This document shows, in pieces, positions 51,949 through 61,126 of a DNA stretch of 64,000 nt. The stretch lies in the NCBI RefSeq assembly GCF_016598475.1, contig NZ_JAEMUX010000003.1, forward strand, positions 62,001 through 126,000, given 5' to 3'. The stretch is from Streptomyces adelaidensis (GTDB taxonomy: Bacteria > Actinomycetota > Actinomycetes > Streptomycetales > Streptomycetaceae). Positions within the stretch are counted from its first letter, which is position 1; each line of letters opens with the position of its first letter. The translations under genes were made by a program, and so were the position numbers. The notes beneath the pieces are model-generated. The model had not been told where the DNA came from. It searched no databases and worked only from the letters and a program-made list of their open reading frames with translations.

Positions 51949-53514
51949 ATGAAGACGCCCGACTGGCTCGCCTCCCCATGGCGGCGTCGTGCGTCCGTCG
52001 CCGTGGCCGGTGCGCTGCCTGTGCTCGCGTTCCCGGCGCCGGCCCTGTGGTGGCTGGCGTATGTCGCGCTGGTGCCGTGGATGCTGCTGGTCCGCGCGGC
52101 CCCGACCGGGCGGCGGGCCCTGCGCGACGGCTGGCTCGGCGGCTTCGGGTTCATGCTGGCCATGCACCACTGGCTGCTGCCGAACCTGCATGTGTTCACC
52201 TTTGTCATCGCCGGTCTGCTCGGGGCGCTGTGGGCGCCCTGGGCGTGGCTGGTGCGCCGCTTCCTGGCCGGTACGCCCTCGTCCGGGCGGATAGCCGCCG
52301 CGCTGCTGGTCCTGCCGTCGGGCTGGCTGGCGATCGAGCTCGTCCGCTCCTGGCAGGGGCTCGGCGGGCCGTGGGGCCTGCTGGGTTCCAGCCAGTGGCA
52401 GGTGGAGCCCGCGCTGCGGCTGGCCTCGGTCGGCGGGGTCTGGCTGATCAGCTTCCTGGTGGTGGCGGTCGACGTGGCGGTCGCCGTGCTGGTTTCGGTA
52501 CGGCGGTCCCGGGCGCCGGCGCTCGCCGGTCTCGTCACGGCGGCCATCGCGACCTCGGCGGTCTGGCTGTGGTCACCGCGCCCCGAGGTGCGGGGCGGGG
52601 TGCGGGTCGCCGTCGTTCAGCCCGGTGTCACCGACGGCCCCGACAACCGGTTCGCCCGCGAGGAGGCGCTCACCCACGGGCTCGCCGGTCAGGACCTCGA
52701 CCTGATCGTGTGGGGCGAGAGCAGCGTCGGTTTCGACCTGGCCGACCGGCCCGACCTCGCCGACCGGATCGCCGCGCTGGCCCGCGAGACGGACACGAAC
52801 ATCCTCGTGAACGTCGACGCCCGCCGCTCCGACCGCCCCGGCATCTACAAGAGTTCGGTGCTCGTCGGCCCCGAGGGCCCGACCGGCGACCGCTACGACA
52901 AGATGCGGCTCGTCCCCTTCGGCGAGTACATCCCGGCGCGCTCGCTGCTCGGCTGGGCGGCCTCCGTCGGCGAGGCGGCAGGCGAGGACCGCAGGCGCGG
53001 CGCCGAGCAGGTCGTCTTCGACTCCGGGAAGGGGCTGCGGATCGGCCCGATGATCTGCTTCGAGTCCGCGTTCCCGGACATGAGCCGCCATCTCGCCCGG
53101 GACGGCGCCGAGTTGCTGCTCGCACAGTCGGCGACCTCGACGTTCCAGCAGAGCTGGGCGCCCGAGCAGCACGCCTCGCTGGCCGCGCTGCGGGCCGCCG
53201 AGACCGGCCGCCCGATGGTCCACGCGACGCTCACCGGTGTCTCCGCGGTGTACGGCCCCCAGGGCGAGCGCGTCGGTGCCCGGCTCGGCACGGACGAGAG
53301 CACGACGGCGGTGTACGAGGTGCCGCTGGCGAGCGGTACGACGCCGTACGTCCGGTTCGGCGACTGGCCGGTCCACGCGGCGCTGCTGACCCTGGTCGCG
53401 TGGGGCGCGTTCGAGGGCGTACGGGCCGTGCGGCTCAGGCGGCGGACGGGGACTCCACCGCCCGTACCACCCGCTCGCACAGCTCATGGGTCGCCAGCGC
53501 GTCCCGCGCGCTGA
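51949..53514 (+). CDS. lnt: Apolipoprotein N-acyltransferase
   Basis: The 521-residue membrane enzyme adds the third acyl chain to lipoproteins. About seven membrane helices (1-220 and the last near 475) surround a nitrilase-like domain with the catalytic triad E257 (WGES), K318 (DKMRLVPFGEY) and C370 (MICFES). GGAGGG upstream supports ATG 51949. The 3' end overlaps the convergent oxidoreductase gene by 80 bp, so the last 26 residues (Pro/Arg/Ala rich) are coded on top of the other gene. Confidence 0.94.
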   Translation: MKTPDWLASPWRRRASVAVAGALPVLAFPAPALWWLAYVALVPWMLLVRAAPTGRRALRDGWLGGFGFMLAMHHWLLPNLHVFTFVIAGLLGALWAPWAWLVRRFLAGTPSSGRIAAALLVLPSGWLAIELVRSWQGLGGPWGLLGSSQWQVEPALRLASVGGVWLISFLVVAVDVAVAVLVSVRRSRAPALAGLVTAAIATSAVWLWSPRPEVRGGVRVAVVQPGVTDGPDNRFAREEALTHGLAGQDLDLIVWGESSVGFDLADRPDLADRIAALARETDTNILVNVDARRSDRPGIYKSSVLVGPEGPTGDRYDKMRLVPFGEYIPARSLLGWAASVGEAAGEDRRRGAEQVVFDSGKGLRIGPMICFESAFPDMSRHLARDGAELLLAQSATSTFQQSWAPEQHASLAALRAAETGRPMVHATLTGVSAVYGPQGERVGARLGTDESTTAVYEVPLASGTTPYVRFGDWPVHAALLTLVAWGAFEGVRAVRLRRRTGTPPPVPPARTAHGSPARPAR

Positions 53515-54343
53515 GCACCTTGCCCGCGCGTACGGCGTCGAGGAAGGCGAGCACCGCCTGCTCGATGCCGCGCTGCCTGGCCACCGGCACCCAGTCGCCG
53601 CGCCGCCTGACGGACGGCTGCCCCTTGTGGTCGACGACCTCGGCCAGGTTCAGCACCTGCCGCTTGGTGTCCTGGCCGGAGACCTCCAGGACCTCCTCCG
53701 CCGAGCCGCTGAGCCGGTTCATGACACCGAGCGCGGTGAACCCGTCCCCGGAGAGCTGCAGGACGACGTGGTGCAGCAGCCCGCTCTCGGTGCGGGCGCG
53801 CACGGTCACGTCGTCGATCTCCCCCGGCACCAGGAACCGCAGGGTGTCGACGACATGGATGAAGTCGTCCAGGATCATCACGCGTGGCTCTTCGGGAAGG
53901 CCGATGCGGTTCTTCTGCATGAGGATCAGCTCGCGCGGATGGTCGGCGCACTGCGCGTACCCGGGCGCGTACCGGCGGTTGAAGCCCACGGCGAGGCCGA
54001 CGTTCCGCTCCTCCGCGAGCCGTACGAGCCGTTCCGAGTCGGTGAGTTCGTACGCGAGCGGCTTGTCGACGTACGTGGGGACGCCCGCCTCCAGCAGCCG
54101 CCGGACGATCTCGGGGTGGGCCCCGGTGGGGGCGTGCACGAAGGCCGCGTCGAGGTCCTGGGCGAGCAGTGCGTCGAGGTCCGCGTGCCGCTGTGCGGGT
54201 GGGAGGCGGAGGCTGTCGGCGACCCGGGTGAGGGTGGCGGGTGTCCGCGTCTGCAGATGGAGTTCGATCCCCGGCTGCGCGCCGAGCACCGGCAGATAAG
54301 CCTTCCGCGCGATGTCGCCGAGTCCGATGCAGCCGACCTTCAC
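53435..54343 (-). CDS. Gfo/Idh/MocA family oxidoreductase
   Basis: The 302-residue protein has the short form of the family: GCIGLGDIARKAYLPVL for NAD(P) binding and VDKPLAYELTDSE in place of the E-K-P motif, with the catalytic Lys retained. The C-terminal domain is smaller than in the enzyme at 29890. Substrate unknown. It overlaps the 3' end of lnt on the other strand and is divergent from the DinB-like gene. Confidence 0.88.
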   Translation of the reverse strand: MKVGCIGLGDIARKAYLPVLGAQPGIELHLQTRTPATLTRVADSLRLPPAQRHADLDALLAQDLDAAFVHAPTGAHPEIVRRLLEAGVPTYVDKPLAYELTDSERLVRLAEERNVGLAVGFNRRYAPGYAQCADHPRELILMQKNRIGLPEEPRVMILDDFIHVVDTLRFLVPGEIDDVTVRARTESGLLHHVVLQLSGDGFTALGVMNRLSGSAEEVLEVSGQDTKRQVLNLAEVVDHKGQPSVRRRGDWVPVARQRGIEQAVLAFLDAVRAGKVLSARDALATHELCERVVRAVESPSAA

Positions 54344-54417
54344 AGGGGTCTCCCGTCCACGGTGTGCCGTCGAATATGCCTCGTCGGCAGCATACGTGGG
54401 CTGCGAAGATGGCCGGC

Positions 54418-54930
54418 ATGACGATCCCGCGCACCGAACCCTCCGTCACCGCCGGCGAACGGGCCATGCTCGAAGGCTGGCTCGACTACCACCGCGAGAC
54501 TCTCGCGATCAAGTGCGAGGGCCTGGACGACGCCCGGCTGCGGACCGCCTCGGTGCCACCCTCAAAACTGTCGCTGCTGGGGCTCGTACGGCACATGGCG
54601 GAGGTGGAGCGCATCTGGTTCCGCAGGGTGCTGGTGGACGACGACCAGGGGCCCCTGTACTTCAGCGAGGCGGACCCGGACGGGGAGTTCCACCTGACCG
54701 AGCGGGACACCTGGGCGGACACGTACGGCACTTGGCAGGAGGAGATCGCGATCGCCCGGCGCAACGCGGAGGGCTTCGCCCTGGACGACATCAGCAAGGC
54801 CGTGCACCGGCGCGCGGGCGAGCCGCCGAGCCTCCGGTGGATCTACACCCACATGATCGAGGAGTACGCGCGGCACAACGGGCACGCGGATCTGATCCGG
54901 GAGCGGATCGACGGGGCCACGGGGTACTGA
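54418..54930 (+). CDS. DinB/DUF664 family protein
   Basis: The 170-residue four-helix protein has the DinB-like metal histidines (GLVRHMAEVERIW, YTHMIEEYARHNGHADLIRERIDG) typical of DUF664 proteins, which are related to mycothiol-dependent maleylpyruvate isomerases and S-transferases. The role is probably in thiol-linked detoxification. ATG 54409, three codons upstream, is an alternative start. Confidence 0.9.
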   Translation: MTIPRTEPSVTAGERAMLEGWLDYHRETLAIKCEGLDDARLRTASVPPSKLSLLGLVRHMAEVERIWFRRVLVDDDQGPLYFSEADPDGEFHLTERDTWADTYGTWQEEIAIARRNAEGFALDDISKAVHRRAGEPPSLRWIYTHMIEEYARHNGHADLIRERIDGATGY

Positions 54931-55137
54931 GCGGAGACGGGTGGCCGCCCGGGGTCCCGGCGTACGGAGCCCTGCGTACGGAACTCGGGGTCGAAGCGCG
55001 TGCCCGGGGTCGAAGCGCGTGCCGGGGGCCGTCGGGGCGGGCGCGCGGCGTCGCAGGCGGGCCCGCGCGTCACCCGTGTGGGGCATCCTCCGCCTGCTCC
55101 GCCCCCAAAGCTGCCCGGACACAGCAGAGTTGCGCGC

Positions 55138-55626
55138 GTGTATCGACCGACCACCACCGCGACGCTCCTGGTCACCGTGGCCTTCTCGGCCCTCACCGGC
55201 TGCGTGACCGCGCCCCACCCACCCCCGCCCGAGGCGTCACCCGTGCCGACCCGGCCGACCGAACCCCGCCCGGACGGCACCACCGAGACCCAGATCGTGC
55301 AGGCCCCGGCACTGGAGGCGCTGGAGCTGATCGGCCCGTCACGCAGACCCACGCCGAGCACATCCTCGACGCCGAAGCCCGCCACCTCGGCTCCCGCCGC
55401 CACACCCACCCTCACCGCACCCCGCCCCGACGACGAACGGCCCGCTCCCCCGGAGCGGCCCGAGCCGCCCGAGCGCCGGCCCCGTGTCGAGATCCCGCCC
55501 ATGACCGAGACGATCCCGACGGACCCGCCGAAGAACTCCGACGTGTGCGCGCTCGGCCACCAGTACGGCGGCTGGGGCAAGGACACCCCGCAGGCGGCCA
55601 TCTGCAAGGACGTCTACGGCCGTTGA
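55138..55626 (+). CDS. Small Pro-rich lipoprotein
   Basis: The 162-residue product from GTG 55138 has a signal sequence ending in the lipobox LTGC (about residue 22), then a long Pro/Thr/Ser/Glu linker and a short C-terminal cysteine pair domain (SDVCALGHQYGGWGKDTPQ, ICKDVYGR). The lipobox decides the start; the open frame continues upstream without it. I recall similar surface lipoproteins in Streptomyces; function unknown. Confidence 0.8.
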   Translation: MYRPTTTATLLVTVAFSALTGCVTAPHPPPPEASPVPTRPTEPRPDGTTETQIVQAPALEALELIGPSRRPTPSTSSTPKPATSAPAATPTLTAPRPDDERPAPPERPEPPERRPRVEIPPMTETIPTDPPKNSDVCALGHQYGGWGKDTPQAAICKDVYGR

Positions 55627-55649
55627 GACGTCCCGGGCCCGGCCGGCCG

Positions 55650-56189
55650 TCACCGCTGGGGCCGCTGTCTCGGCGGCCCCGGCGTCTGCCCTCCGGCCGG
55701 GTCCGCCTCGTCGAGTCGGGACTCCAGCCGTGCCAGGGCGGATCTGATGCCGTCGCCGTAGCCGTCGTCGCTCAGTGTGCCGACCGCGGCCCGGGCCAGG
55801 CGCAGATGGCTGCGGGCCGCCTCATGGCGGGTGAGCTTGGCGTAGTCGGCGGCGAGGTTCAGGTGCAGCGAGGGGTAGAAGGCGCGTACCGCGAGGCCGT
55901 CGTGGTGCTCGGCCACGCGGCCGTCGGTCAGCTCGTCGGCCGCCGACAACGCCCTGAGGTCCCAGGCCAGTTCGTCGTCCGGGTCGTCCTGGGTGTCCGC
56001 CATGTAGTGGGCCAGCGTGCAGCGGTGGAGCGGGTCGCCGTCCTCGCCGATCTCCGCCCACAGCTTCAGGAATCGGTCGCGGGCCTCCTCGCGGTCACCC
56101 GCGTGGTGCAGCATGACCACCTGCCCGATCCGGGTCATCATGGCGTCCGTCGCCGCCTGCTCCTGTCGCTCCACCGCGGGGTCCTCCAC
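55650..56189 (-). CDS. Tetratricopeptide-like helical protein
   Basis: The 179-residue helical protein (GTG start 56189 inferred) has TPR-like pairs: RIGQVVMLHHAGDREEARDRF, AHYMADTQDDPDDELAWDLRAL, LHLNLAADYAKLTRHEAARSHLRLA. It probably works as a scaffold. The frame remains open to 56573, but that leader is Pro/Arg-rich and lies in repeated DNA, so I exclude it. The C-terminal tail is Pro/Gln/Arg-rich. Confidence 0.8.
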   Translation of the reverse strand: MEDPAVERQEQAATDAMMTRIGQVVMLHHAGDREEARDRFLKLWAEIGEDGDPLHRCTLAHYMADTQDDPDDELAWDLRALSAADELTDGRVAEHHDGLAVRAFYPSLHLNLAADYAKLTRHEAARSHLRLARAAVGTLSDDGYGDGIRSALARLESRLDEADPAGGQTPGPPRQRPQR

Positions 56190-56331
56190 ACTCGTCGCCC
56201 CTGTCCCGCCTGTCCCTGCCGACGCTAACGGCAGGCACTGACAATCGCGGTCAGGCGGCTCCGTACGGCCGCGCAGGCGCCCCGGCGGCCGTACGGGCGG
56301 GCGGCTCGCAGGGGCGGGCGAGCAGAGGGCT

Positions 56332-56381
56332 ACGGGCAAGCGGCGGGCGGCGGGCGACGGGCAAGCGGCGGGCGGCGGGCG
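56332..56381. repeat. Perfect 25-bp tandem duplication downstream of ung
   Basis: Two identical 25-bp units at 56332-56356 and 56357-56381 lie just 3' of the ung stop. Each contains GGCGGGCGGCGGGC, so slippage is a likely origin. Confidence 0.85.
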
Positions 56382-56383
56382 GC

Positions 56384-57067
56384 TCAGCCGAGGTTCGGGA
56401 TCGTCCAGTCGATCGGCTCGTGGCCCTGCCCGGCGATGGCCTCGTTGATCTGCGTGAACGGGCGGGAGCCGAAGAACTTCTTGGCGGACAGCGGCGAGGG
56501 GTGTGCGCCCTTGACGACCACGTGGCGCTCCTCGTCGATCAGCGGGAGCTTCTTCTGCGCGTAGTTGCCCCACAGCACGAAGACGGCCGGATCCGGACGG
56601 TCGGCCACCGCGCGGATCACGGCGTCGGTGAACTTCTCCCAGCCCTTGCCCTTGTGCGAGTTGGCCTCACCGGAGCGGACGGTGAGGACCGCGTTGAGCA
56701 GCAGCACGCCCTGCTCGGCCCACGGCAGCAGATAGCCGTTGTCCGGGATCGGGGTGCCCAGCTCGGCCTGCATCTCCTTGTAGATGTTCCGCAGGGAGGG
56801 CGGGGTCTTCACACCCGGCCGCACGGAGAAGCACAGTCCGTGGCCCTGGCCCTCGCCGTGGTACGGGTCCTGGCCGAGGATCAGGACTTTCACGCGTCCG
56901 TACGGTGTGGCGTCGAGGGCGGCGAAGACCTGCTCGCGCGGAGGGTGGACGGGACCCCTGGCACGCTCCTCCTCGACGAACTCGGTGAGTTCCTTGAAGT
57001 AGGGCTGCTGCAGCTCGTCCCCCAGGACCCCGCGCCAGGACTCGGGCAGCATGGCGATGTCGGTCAC
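56384..57067 (-). CDS. ung: Uracil-DNA glycosylase
   Basis: The 227-residue family 1 enzyme removes uracil from DNA. It has the water-activating loop GQDPYHGEGQGHGLCFS (Asp near 65), the uracil-binding Asn in LLLNAVLTVR, and the minor-groove loop HPSPLSAKKFFGSRPF with the catalytic His. AGGAAGTT lies ahead of ATG 57067. Monocistronic. Confidence 0.96.
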   Translation of the reverse strand: MTDIAMLPESWRGVLGDELQQPYFKELTEFVEEERARGPVHPPREQVFAALDATPYGRVKVLILGQDPYHGEGQGHGLCFSVRPGVKTPPSLRNIYKEMQAELGTPIPDNGYLLPWAEQGVLLLNAVLTVRSGEANSHKGKGWEKFTDAVIRAVADRPDPAVFVLWGNYAQKKLPLIDEERHVVVKGAHPSPLSAKKFFGSRPFTQINEAIAGQGHEPIDWTIPNLG

Positions 57068-57120
57068 GTCAACTTCCTCCGGTGTGCGCTCACTTCACAG
57101 CCACGGAACACGCGGCCATG

Positions 57121-57145
57121 GACGGCCGCGCTTCGCGCGGCCGTC
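57121..57145. terminator. Perfect 11-bp hairpin between ung and the binding-protein gene
   Basis: GACGGCCGCGC pairs with GCGCGGCCGTC around TTC, 55 bp after the minus-strand binding-protein stop. It is a clear terminator for that gene. Confidence 0.8.
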
Positions 57146-57199
57146 GTCAGAGCACAGAACCTACAGGCGCCCACTGACAATCGGGCCGGCCCCCCGGAA

Positions 57200-58786
57200 C
57201 TACCAGCTGGTCTTCCAGGACAGCTGCCACATCGCCATCATCGTCGCCGGGTCGATGACGTTCTCCAGACCGGCGATCTCCTCGTCGGCGGCCGTGTACG
57301 CCTTGCCCTGCCACAGCGGAATCAGCCGGGCGTCGTCGACGAGGATCTTCTGGGCCTCCTCGAACTCCTCGACCACGGCACCGCGGTCGCTCTCCGCGCG
57401 CGACTCCGGCAGCAGGGTGTCGGTGATCTTGGGGGAGTCGTACGGCGTGCCGAGCGCGTTCTGCTCGCCCACGAAGGGCGCGATGAAGTTGTCGGCGTCG
57501 GCGAAGTCGGGGTTCCAGCCTCGCCCGAACACCGGGTACTCGCCCTTCTGGTAGCCCTGGGAGTACGTCTTCCAGGGGCGGCTCTTGAGCGTGACGTCGA
57601 ACAGGCCGGATGCCTCCAGCTGCCGCTTCAGCTCCTCGAAGGCCGGCTTGGTCTGAGAGCCGTAGCGGTCGGAGGTGTACCAGAGAGTGAGAGGAACCGT
57701 TTCCGTGATCCCCGCGTCGGTGAGGATCTGCCTGGCCTTGGTCGCGCTGGGGTTGCCGTAGTCGTCGAAGAAGCCCGTCGTGTGGCCCACCAGACCCCTG
57801 GGGATCATGGAGTACAGCGGCTCGACGGTGTCCTTGTAGATGTTGTGGGCGAGCGCCGGACGGTCGAGGACCTGGGCGACCGCCTTGCGGACGGCCGGGT
57901 TCTTGGCCCAGGTGTCCTTGGGGTTGAACACCAGGTAGCTGATCTCGGAGGTGGGGTTCTCCACGATCTGGAGCTGCTCCTCCTCGTGGTTGGCCTCGAT
58001 GTCCACGATGTCCGCGGCGCCGAGACCTCGGTAGATGACCGAGATCTGCTTGTCCTTGAGGGCCTTGACCAGCTTGTCCGACTGCTGGAAGTAGCGGATG
58101 GTGACGGACGAGTTCTTGAGCTCCGCGATGCCTTCGTAGTTCTCGTTGGCGACCAGTTCGGCCTTGTCGCCGTCCTCGTAGGAGGCGAGGCTGTAAGGGC
58201 CGGAGCCGCTGATCTTCCCGTCCTCGCGGACCTTGTCCGCGGAGTAGTCCTCGGGGTCCACGATCGACATGGCGGGCGTGGTGAGGACGAGGGGGAAGGT
58301 GGCGTCGGGCTGGCTGAGGTGGAAGACGACCTCCCGGTCGCCCTTCACCTGCACCCGGGAAAGGGTGCTCAGCAGACCGGCGGGGCCACCGTTGACGTTG
58401 ATCTTCTTGATCCGGTCGAACGAGAACTTGACGGCCTGGGCGTCCAGCGTGTGCCCGTCGGAGAACTTGAGGCCCTCGCGCAGCGTGCAGCTGTACACCG
58501 TGCTGGAGCTGTCCGTGAACTCACAGCTCTGGGCGGCGTCGGGTTCGGGCTCGGTGGCGCCGGGAGAGTAGTTCAGCAACGTCTGGTAGACGTTGCGCAT
58601 CAGCTCCCAGGAGCTGTCCCAGGCCGCCGCGGGATCCAGTGTGCTGGGCGCACTGGTGGTGCCCACGATGATGGGGTCAGCGTCTTCCGAGGCATCCGAG
58701 GAGAACACGCCGCACCCCGCCACCATGGATATGGACGCGATCGCCGCCAGTGGCGGCAAATACCGGTTCCGGTTGAACACGTGCAT
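57200..58786 (-). CDS. ABC transporter substrate-binding lipoprotein, family 5
   Basis: The 528-residue lipoprotein has a signal peptide with lipobox V-A-G-C (about 23-26), and the SBP_bac_5 fold (oligopeptide/nickel type): LDPAAAWDSSWELMRNVYQTLL, YSCTLREGLKFSDGHTLDA, GSGPYSL and GRGWNPDFADADNF. It binds a peptide or similar ligand at the cell surface. No permease or ATPase gene is adjacent, so it is an orphan. GAGGAG before ATG 58786 sets the start. Confidence 0.93.
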   Translation of the reverse strand: MHVFNRNRYLPPLAAIASISMVAGCGVFSSDASEDADPIIVGTTSAPSTLDPAAAWDSSWELMRNVYQTLLNYSPGATEPEPDAAQSCEFTDSSSTVYSCTLREGLKFSDGHTLDAQAVKFSFDRIKKINVNGGPAGLLSTLSRVQVKGDREVVFHLSQPDATFPLVLTTPAMSIVDPEDYSADKVREDGKISGSGPYSLASYEDGDKAELVANENYEGIAELKNSSVTIRYFQQSDKLVKALKDKQISVIYRGLGAADIVDIEANHEEEQLQIVENPTSEISYLVFNPKDTWAKNPAVRKAVAQVLDRPALAHNIYKDTVEPLYSMIPRGLVGHTTGFFDDYGNPSATKARQILTDAGITETVPLTLWYTSDRYGSQTKPAFEELKRQLEASGLFDVTLKSRPWKTYSQGYQKGEYPVFGRGWNPDFADADNFIAPFVGEQNALGTPYDSPKITDTLLPESRAESDRGAVVEEFEEAQKILVDDARLIPLWQGKAYTAADEEIAGLENVIDPATMMAMWQLSWKTSW

Positions 58787-58920
58787 GCTCCTCGAAATGC
58801 CGTACACAAGAGTGGCCGAACGATACCGCAGGCCCCGGGGACCGATCCCGTCCGGTTGACAGAAGGCTTGATCGGCATGCTGGTGACGGCCCGGTCGAGC
58901 TTTGGTGAAGAGTACGGGAG

Positions 58921-58957
58921 GGCGCCGGTGAGGTTCGGTGAAACAGCCACCGGCGCC
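58921..58957. terminator. Terminator after the SDR pair
   Basis: GGCGCCGGTG (58921-58930) pairs perfectly with CACCGGCGCC (58948-58957) around a 17-nt loop, 13 bp after the minus-strand SDR gene stop. Confidence 0.75.
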
Positions 58958-58969
58958 CGGAACGACAGG

Positions 58970-59737
58970 TCAGCCGACCCCGGCGTTGAGGAAGATGCCT
59001 CCGTCGACCACGAGCGTCTGGCCGGTGACCCAGTCGGACTGCTCGGAGGTGAGGAACGCCGCGGCGCCGCCGATGTCGGAGGGCACGCCGAGCCGGCCGA
59101 GCGGGTAGGCCGCGGCCGCCTCCGCCTCCCGGCCCTCGTACAGCGCCTGGGCGAACCTGGTCTTCACCACGGCGGGCGCGATCGCGTTGACCCGCACCTT
59201 CGGCGCGTACTCGTGCGCCAGCTGCAGGGTCAGGTTGATCATGGCGGCCTTGCTGATGCCGTAGGCGCCGATGAACGGCGACGCGGAGACACCGGCGACG
59301 GAGGCGATGTTGACGATCGCGCCGCCGTTGTCCTTCTGCCAGGCGTGCCAGGTCCGCTGGGCGAAGCCGAGGGCCGAGACGACGTTGGTCTCGAACACCT
59401 TGCGCGCCACGTTCAGGTCGAGGTCGGCGATCGGGCCGAAGACCGGGTTCGTACCGGCGTTGTTGACCAGGAAGTCGACGCGTCCGAAGGCCTCCATGGC
59501 GCGTTCGACGGCGAGGGCCTGGTGGGCCTCGTCGTGGGCCTTGCCCGCGACGCCGATGACGCGGTCGGCGCCGAGCTGCTCGACGGCCTCCTTGAGGGCG
59601 TCCTCGTTGCGGCCTGTGATGCACACCCGGTCGCCTCGCGCCACGAGGGCCTCGGCGATGCCGTGGCCGATGCCGCGGCTGGCGCCGGTGATGAGGGCGA
59701 CCTTGCCCGAGAGCTCGGGAAGTTCCACCGAAGTCAT
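58970..59737 (-). CDS. SDR oxidoreductase (FabG-like)
   Basis: The 255-residue SDR has TGASRGIGHG, NNAGTNP, Ser in NIASVAGVSASP, and Y-G-I-S-K. It is downstream of a second SDR gene with 12 bp between them, so they form an operon. FabG-like pairs of this kind often serve beta-oxidation or steroid-like degradation; the substrate cannot be read. ATG 59737. Confidence 0.92.
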   Translation of the reverse strand: MTSVELPELSGKVALITGASRGIGHGIAEALVARGDRVCITGRNEDALKEAVEQLGADRVIGVAGKAHDEAHQALAVERAMEAFGRVDFLVNNAGTNPVFGPIADLDLNVARKVFETNVVSALGFAQRTWHAWQKDNGGAIVNIASVAGVSASPFIGAYGISKAAMINLTLQLAHEYAPKVRVNAIAPAVVKTRFAQALYEGREAEAAAAYPLGRLGVPSDIGGAAAFLTSEQSDWVTGQTLVVDGGIFLNAGVG

Positions 59738-59749
59738 GTTCCTGATCCC

Positions 59750-60511
59750 CTAGTCGAGTGGTCCGCCGGCGACGTACAGCACCTGGCCGGAGACGAATCC
59801 GGCGTCCTCGCCCGTGAAGTAGGCGATGGCGCCGGCGATGTCCTCCGGGCGGCCCACGCGCTGCACGGGGATCTGGGTGGCGGCCGCGGCCTGGAAGTCC
59901 TCGAAGCCCATGCCCACGCGGGAGGCGGTGGCGGCGGTCATGTCGGTGACGATGAAGCCGGGCGCGACGGCGTTGGCGGTGACGCCGAACTTGCCGAGCT
60001 CGATCGCGAGGGTCTTGGTGAAGCCCTGCAGACCGGCCTTGGCGGCGGAGTAGTTGACCTGGCCGCGGTTGCCGAGCGCGGAGGACGAGGACAGGTTGAC
60101 GATCCGGCCGAACTTCGCCTCGACCATGTACTGCTGGACGGCCTTGGCCATCAGGAAGGCGCCGCGCAGATGCACGTTGATGACCGTGTCCCAGTCGGAC
60201 GTGCTCATCTTGAACAGCAGGTTGTCGCGGAGGACACCCGCGTTGTTCACCAGGATGGTCGGGGCGCCCAGCTCCTCGGCGATCCGTGTGACGGCGGCCG
60301 CGACCTGCGCCTCGTCGGTGACGTCGCAGCCGACCGCGAGTGCCTTGCCGCCGGCCGCGGTGATCTTCTCCACGGTGTCCTTGCACGCGGCCTCGTCGAG
60401 GTCGATCACCGCGACGGCACGGCCCTCGGCGGCCAGTCGTACGGCGGTCGCGGCCCCGATGCCGCGCGCGCCACCGGTGACCACGGCGACACGCTGCTCA
60501 GTGGTGGACAT
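59750..60511 (-). CDS. 3-oxoacyl-ACP reductase (FabG family)
   Basis: The 253-residue SDR has TGGARGIGAA, NNAGVLRDN, SSSSALGNRGQ with the catalytic Ser, Y-S-A-A-K, and the FabG-type PGFI-T-DMT loop. It fits the FabG3 group that accompanies thiolases and MaoC-like proteins in acyl-CoA metabolism. GAGGAG (reverse of 60517-60522) precedes ATG 60511. It is first gene of the SDR pair. Confidence 0.93.
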   Translation of the reverse strand: MSTTEQRVAVVTGGARGIGAATAVRLAAEGRAVAVIDLDEAACKDTVEKITAAGGKALAVGCDVTDEAQVAAAVTRIAEELGAPTILVNNAGVLRDNLLFKMSTSDWDTVINVHLRGAFLMAKAVQQYMVEAKFGRIVNLSSSSALGNRGQVNYSAAKAGLQGFTKTLAIELGKFGVTANAVAPGFIVTDMTAATASRVGMGFEDFQAAAATQIPVQRVGRPEDIAGAIAYFTGEDAGFVSGQVLYVAGGPLD

Positions 60512-60715
60512 TGCTGGTTCTCCTCGCCTTTGGATGCGGCTCCTGCGGCACACCCATATGGTGAGCGACCGCTTAGTACCTTCGCCGTACGTGACGCTAG
60601 AAGCCCTGGCACCCGGTGTCAACGCTCCACCAGGTGTGATCCGTGACGGCGGCCCTCGGCGGCGGGTGAGCACTCCGGCGACGGCGGGTCAGCGATCCCC
60701 GCCGAGGGAGGCCGG

Positions 60716-61126
60716 TCACTGCACCAGCAGCGTGAGCAGCCGTTCGGCCTCCGCCGCCGGATCCGCGGTGAACCCGGTGTGCACGGGCCCGGCCCGGACG
60801 ACCGTCGAACGGGGCGCGACCAGCCACCGGAACCGCCGTCCGGCGTCGTCGCCGGCGGCCTGCCCCGCCGCCTCGCCCCCGGCGCACACGCCCTCGACGG
60901 CGCGCAGCGCGGCGCGTACGCCTGCCACGTCCGCCCCCGGGTCCAGGGCGAGCAGCTTGCCCTCGTCCAAATGCGTTCGGGCGGCCACGAGGGCCCGGGA
61001 GCGGCTGTACACGAGAACGCCCGCGTTGAAGCACTCGCCGCGCTCGATCCGCGGCACCACCCGCAGCAGCGCGTACTCGTAGACGTCCTGCCCACTCGCC
61101 CCGGTCGCGAGGAAGCGGTCGCTCAC
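60716..61126 (-). CDS. DUF3037 family protein
   Basis: The 136-residue protein has the DUF3037 pattern: YEYALLRVVPRIERGECFNAGVLVY early, then LDPGADVAGVRAALRAVEGVC. Its start overlaps the stop of the HipA-like gene (ATGA type, 61123-61126). DUF3037 and HipA-like genes occur together in many actinobacteria, so the two products probably work as a unit, of unknown role. Confidence 0.88.
   Translation of the reverse strand: MSDRFLATGASGQDVYEYALLRVVPRIERGECFNAGVLVYSRSRALVAARTHLDEGKLLALDPGADVAGVRAALRAVEGVCAGGEAAGQAAGDDAGRRFRWLVAPRSTVVRAGPVHTGFTADPAAEAERLLTLLVQ

Noticed and set aside
56420..60646. A 1408-codon open frame on the plus strand
   Set aside because: It is the opposite-strand shadow of ung, the binding-protein gene and the two SDR genes; high GC removes stops from that frame. 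Those four genes have full family motifs and ribosome sites.
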